DNA of 25,118 nucleotides from Intoshia linei (taxonomy: Eukaryota > Orthonectida > Rhopaluridae), in assembly GCA_001642005.1 (NCBI GenBank), contig LWCA01000506.1, positions 1-25,118 on the forward strand. The letters run 5' to 3'. Every line of letters starts with the position of its first letter. Position 1 is the stretch's first letter. The translations under genes were made by a program, and so were the position numbers. Shown piece by piece: positions 21,174 through 25,118 of the stretch. The notes beneath the pieces were generated by a model. The model saw only the letters and a program-made list of their open reading frames with translations, ran no database searches and was not told the origin of the DNA.

Positions 21174-22543
21174 ATGGCACGGATACCTCTCGAAAAAAGA
21201 AAAAAGATAATTAACCTCTATCAAAAACAAATTTCTCACGTAAAATTGCTATAGACGGCGGGTTTCAAAGAGCTAAGTTTAAGCAATCATTAAAAAATTA
21301 AAGAATCAAAAATCCGTCATAGATATGCCGGATCAGGACGTCCACGCATGTTATCGGTAAAAGATGAACGCCGTTTATGCAAAGAGTCTCGTATATTCCC
21401 GGTAAAAGTGCGAAAAATGTGAAAAGAGACTCACTGGCATCTTCAGTTAGCATGTCCACTGAAACAGTAAGGCGATATATCAGAAATAATAATATATGAG
21501 GAAGAATATCAGCCAAAAAGCCATTGCTATCTAAACCTAACATAAAGAAGAGATTGTTATGATGTCAATCTCACCTAAAATGGAGCAATTTAGATAGGAA
21601 TAAGGTGTTATTTACGGATGAAAGTAAAATAAAACTATTATATCGTCTAACTACCAAGTCATAAGTTAGAAGGCCAAAAGGAAAAAGATACGATCCAAAA
21701 TACACAACTAATACTACATATTCAATACTAATACTAAATATTCACCGTCAATAATGGTATGGGGTGACATTTGATACGATGGTAGGCGCATTATTGTTAT
21801 TCAAATGACTACATTAAGATTTTATCTAACATGACGTCTAGCTTTTACCCCGAAGATTCTTTTTTCAACAGGATAACACGCCTTGCCATAAATATATAAA
21901 AAGTATGGAATACTTATCTTATAGACCAGGGGTGTCAATTATAGTGACCTCGGACCATTTGCGGTCCCCAATTATGGAATGTGCGGCCCGCGTTATAATA
22001 TAAATTTTTATTTTTTATACCAATTTTTTACACATATTTGTTATTTTACAGTTTTTTCATATATTTTTCATGATTTATTTATTATTACAATTTAAACTTT
22101 AATTTTAATTATGTGTACACTTACTCCATTTTTATTGTTTCATATTTCATTCTATGAATTAAAATTATTATAAATTTATTAAATTTGTTAGTGTTAACAT
22201 AATTTTTTGAGTAAAGACTTTTTTGTGCGGCCCGCGTAATATTTTTTTTTCACATTAGGCCCGCCAAGCAAATTGAGTCTGACACCCCTCTAGAATCTAG
22301 ACAAATTAAATTACTTGAAAACTGGCCACTATAGAGTCCTGATATTATATCATTAAAAATATGTGGCATACATTGAAATAGAATGTTAAAATTCGTCAAC
22401 CAAAAAATGTGGAAGAATTATGGGCTATAACGCTGGAGGAATGGAATAAAATACCTAATTTTTACGTATTAAAACTTTATAATAGTATAGAAAAATAAAT
22501 CAAGGCGATTGTAATGTCAAAAAGACATCATACGAAATATTAA
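21174..22543 (+). pseudogene. Tc1-like transposase, full-length relic with nested MITE
   Basis: It starts at ATG 21174 with MARIPLEKRKKIINLYQKQ and passes through SGRPRMLSVKDERRL, VSMSTETVRRYIRNNN, NKVLFTDESKIKLL, FFQQDNTPCHKYIKS, ENWP, SPD, NMW, EELWAITLEEWNKIPN and KRHHTKY, with TAA at 22541-22543. These are the Tc1 landmarks in order, from paired helix-turn-helix and GRPR to the DDE domain and the typical HTKY end. Aspartates one (21617-21619) and two (21872-21874) remain, but the third catalytic position reads Lys (AAA near 22355) instead of Glu. Multiple frame changes and stops, plus a hAT MITE at 21927-22290, make it inactive. Its start is unlike the Tc1 relic at 1-299, so it belongs to another subfamily. 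Confidence 0.9.
21927..22290 (+). mobile_element. hAT-type MITE, family 1, copy 2, nested in the Tc1 relic
   Basis: The left end CAGGGGTGTCAATTATAG and the right end GAGTCTGACACCCCTC contain a perfect 10-bp inverted repeat (AGGGGTGTCA / TGACACCCCT). The interior shares GCGGCCCGCGTTATAATATA and ACAGTTTTTTCATATATTTT with the copy at 1954, which is about 100 bp shorter. The target duplication is unclear: TTATAGAC on the left against ATCTAGAC four bases past the right end (6/8), perhaps disturbed by a small TCTAGA duplication. It splits the transposase between the second Asp and the ENWP segment. Confidence 0.85.
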
Positions 22544-23640
22544 ATATATATTTTTTTCAAAAAGTGTCTAGTAATTAATTATAATCAACGTAAATTTAAA
22601 GTTGGCTCAAAACTTTTGTGTCTAAAAATATTTCTAATAATTTTTAAAATTAAAATTAATTTAATTAATAATTGTTATTCTATTACACGATTAAGCATAA
22701 TATCAAATATATTCACCTATATTATGTTTTTCTTTAAAATTTAGAAATCGAATGACTAGTTTCTGTGGTATTAATCAAAATATATTATTGCGTAGGGGGG
22801 CTCAAGACTTTTTTCCGGCACTTTATATTTCAAAAAAAAAATTTTAAAACCTTCCTTGAGTTTGGTTCAAAAAAATTTTTAATAGACCCCTCTTGAAAGT
22901 TTGGTTCAAAAAAAAATCTTAAAAACCCCTTGAAAATTTGGTTCAAAAAAATTTTAAAATTTTAATTCAAGTGGGGTTTTATAATTTTTAATGCTAAAAA
23001 GCTAAAAAAACAACATTACTTATGGAAAGACCTAATAATATTCTTGTGATGGGTTGAGAAATTGGACAAATTGATTCGAGTTTTAAAAAGCGACGGATAA
23101 AGGCAGTTAATTTTTAAAGTCAACACTAATTTAAATAGATTATGTAAGATTATATTTGATACTTATAAATAAAATAAACATTTTCGAAGATATAAAGGTT
23201 GTCCTAAAAGTGAATTAATAATATTAGAAAACATTTTACTTCTCATTTTTAATATATTTGTAATATATATTTGATATATATATAATATCCAGTGTAGTTT
23301 ATCAAATTCCAAATTAAACCAAAACGATAACCCCTTTAGTTAAATTATGAAAATTATCGTTAGAAACCACTGTTGTCGTTTTAACTTTACTGAAATTGTG
23401 AAATTATTTAAAAATATATAATTAACATACAATAACCAAATCATGGTATGTTTTTGTAGTATACTGGTAATTCTCGATTCGTTTATTGATATGCTTATAT
23501 CATCCACAACGGAGATTCGATTTTCGAACCAATGATTAACAACTTTAATTGAGACATCCCGCATTCACCATTTTTAATAATGATCATTTAGAAAATATCA
23601 AAGTTATACTTGACAATCTATAATACATTTCAATTATTAG
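22544..23640. other. Non-coding region between the Tc1 relic and HACD
   Basis: GGCTCAAAACTTTTGTGTC near 22604-22622 resembles a Tc1 terminal sequence. The region also contains the right array at 22831-22960. Two minus-strand frames at about 23340-23564 (one beginning MSQLKLLIIGSKIESPLWMI at 23557) have no recognisable family. The first exon and promoter of HACD should lie within this stretch or just upstream. Confidence 0.4.
22831..22960 (-). repeat. Right array of ~40-bp units flanking the Tc1 relic (inverted)
   Basis: Three units each containing TTTGGTTCAAAAAAA followed by TTTTAAAA/TCTTAAAAA and CCCCT/CCTT. Read on the minus strand they match the left array at 21008-21101. Confidence 0.6.
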
Positions 23641-24993
23641 GGTACTTGTTTTAATATATGTACTTACATGCGTATTAGATGGACATTTATTTTAGCAATT
23701 TTTTTGTACACTCTTTTTTTTATAGGCGTCAGATTGATTCCTATAAATACTTTTAATACTCTAGCGTTCTTTCAAACACTAGCTTTGATGGAGGTAATTT
23801 ATTTTATAAATAAGAATCCTTTTTGTGTTTATTACCGTGAAGGTGCATATTTATGTGATTAAAATTATTTATGTGAATTTATTCAGCTCATCCTCCACTA
23901 CTGTATATTGTTTTCGATGCACCTTGCATTTTATAAGGTTTATACAATTTTTCATTGATCAAACTTAAATATTTTTATGTGAAATTTTTAAATGTGAATC
24001 TTCTTTTAAATTTGTGGCTTATGAAGGAGAACATTGTTACGCAATAAACAGTCAAAAATTATCACAATAGTACCTTATTTTTATGATATTAGCATTTTAC
24101 TTCTAGGGACTGGAACTGACTCAAAAAAACGAATCGACTTGCATCTACTCGGTTCCGATCCCTAGTTACTACCCCTTAATACGCTAAAACGTGTCATCAT
24201 ATTGTACAGAATTACCAACATTGTCATAATTTTTTAAACTAACCGAAACACACTTCCAGTCAATTCGCATTAGCATGTAAGGATAAAACCCGTAGTAAAC
24301 ATGAGGCAAGGATAGTTAATTATTTAGTATCTAGCAATATCACATTTTAGATGTAATAAATATAATTTTAGATGATTCATATAATTATTGGAATAGTTAG
24401 ATCACCTTTAATTGTGACAATGCTTCAATATATGTCCAGAATTTTCATCTTATGGTTTTGTGGTTATATCCATGTAGAAGTAATTATATTTACAACAATG
24501 TTAACACAATTTTTTTGATAAGTTTAATCATATTTAAATACATATTTGTAGTCTCAAAATTCAACTATAACATCTTCATATGTATTGATATGGAGCATTA
24601 CAGAAATTATACGATATGCCTATTATACGGGAAAATTAACAAACACCGAGATTCCATTTGTAGACAAATTACGATATTCTGCTTTTCTTATCCTCTACCC
24701 ATGTGGAGTAACAGTAAATACTGAATAAAAATTGAAATAACGATTAAATGTTTAGTGCGAAATGATTTCAAATTGGTTGGCTATGAAAAAAGTTAATTGG
24801 AGATTTAGACTCTATTTTAAACAAGATATTCGATGGATCATATATATTCAAATGACAGTTTGGTTATTCTGTATGATATTTATTATATAAATTTAAATTT
24901 ATTTTAGTTTCTCTTTCTGTTTTTATTTATTTACTCAATCAAAGGAAAAAATTTTTTATACGCGATAAAAATCAATCTAAAATAAAAATTTGA
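23641..24993 (+). CDS. HACD: Very-long-chain 3-hydroxyacyl-CoA dehydratase (HACD/PTPLA/Phs1), five 3' exons, N-terminus unplaced
   Basis: Exons: 23641-23793, 24372-24473, 24552-24713, 24756-24870, 24908-24993; all GT-AG, phases 0,0,0,1; TGA at 24991-24993. The protein reads TFNTLAFFQTLALME, GIVRSPLIVTMLQYMSRIFI, YVLIWSITEIIRYAYYTGKL, DKLRYSAFLILYPCGVT, CEMISNWLAMKKVNW, then FIYLLNQRKKFFIRDKNQ. This matches HACD1/2 and yeast Phs1 throughout (human FFQTGALLE, SFQVMSRVF, TEIIRYSFYTF, LYPMGVSGELL). HACD is a multi-pass ER membrane enzyme that removes water from 3-hydroxyacyl-CoA, the third step of very-long-chain fatty-acid elongation. The catalytic Tyr and Glu are seven residues apart (YPCGVTCE), with Tyr in exon 24552 and Glu in exon 24756, which confirms that junction. 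About 206 residues are accounted for, near the full size of Phs1, so only a few N-terminal residues are missing. AATAAA lies at 25037-25042. Confidence 0.94.
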
Positions 24994-25118
24994 AAAGTTT
25001 TCTCATTATTGTATTAATATTAATAATTGTAATATTAATAAACTATCCTGTTATTTACTTTTTAACACAGTACAACACTCCAAAAAAGAGATTAATCAAA
25101 TCTATATAATTATGATCT

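Noticed and set aside
21298-21543. Minus-strand 81-codon ORF
   Set aside because: Antisense shadow of the Tc1 transposase relic.
23340-23564. Minus-strand frames beginning MRDVSIKVV or MSQLKLLIIG, divergent from HACD
   Set aside because: Plausible N-terminal look but no known family, no clear donor site and no following exon found.
1-25118. tRNA genes, CRISPR arrays, rRNA, known Hox-cluster microRNAs such as mir-10
   Set aside because: No cloverleaf with box A/B, regularly spaced repeats or mature microRNA sequence was seen on either strand by reading.

Overview
The window is animal nuclear DNA that is very rich in A+T (about three quarters by eye), with spliced genes, short introns and many decayed transposons. 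A Hox gene of the Lox5 class carries the spiralian 'KLTGP' peptide just after its homeodomain. This points to a lophotrochozoan (spiralian) invertebrate with a compact, A/T-rich genome. The species cannot be named from the sequence alone.

Layout. The left edge (1-1066, minus strand) holds the first two coding exons of RAD51. A broken Tc1/mariner transposase lies on the same strand in the intron that follows, and the rest of the gene is outside the window. At 1835-2348 a small signal-peptide ORF is interrupted by a hAT-type MITE; removing the MITE and one target duplication rejoins the frame. From 8695 down to 4912 (minus strand) is a complete four-exon Lox5 gene: N-terminal exon, YPWM exon, and a homeobox split by a 61-bp intron between homeodomain residues 50 and 51. 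About 185 bp from its start, facing the other way, is a gene relic (8880-10022) with an in-frame TGA and a frameshift. From 10 to 16 kb there is mostly non-coding DNA with dispersed repeats.

On the plus strand at 16119-16818, three exons encode one MAM domain with all four cysteines, separated by introns of 53 and 40 bp. At 18422-19926 is a long Asn/Asp/Lys/Tyr-rich protein with non-repetitive ends, not recognised. From 20.3 to 23 kb there are nested mobile elements: a 658-bp element with an 11-bp target duplication, then a dead Tc1-like transposase with a hAT MITE inside it, between inverted arrays of ~40-bp units. At 23641-24993 five exons encode a 3-hydroxyacyl-CoA dehydratase (HACD/PTPLA/Phs1). 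Its catalytic Tyr-Glu pair is rebuilt across a splice junction; only the extreme N-terminus is unplaced.

The genes do not form one pathway: DNA recombination (RAD51), body patterning (Lox5), a probable extracellular or membrane MAM protein and fatty-acid elongation (HACD) are simply neighbours. No second Hox gene is visible. A four-copy dispersed repeat (about 3997-4610, 10153-10876, 12945-13510, 17431-18037) makes up about a tenth of the window, and two or three of its copies run into an ORF tail. I found no convincing tRNA, rRNA, CRISPR array or new multi-gene system. The most unusual points are the homeobox intron, the MITE-broken ORF, the relic facing Lox5 and the repeat-linked ORF tail.
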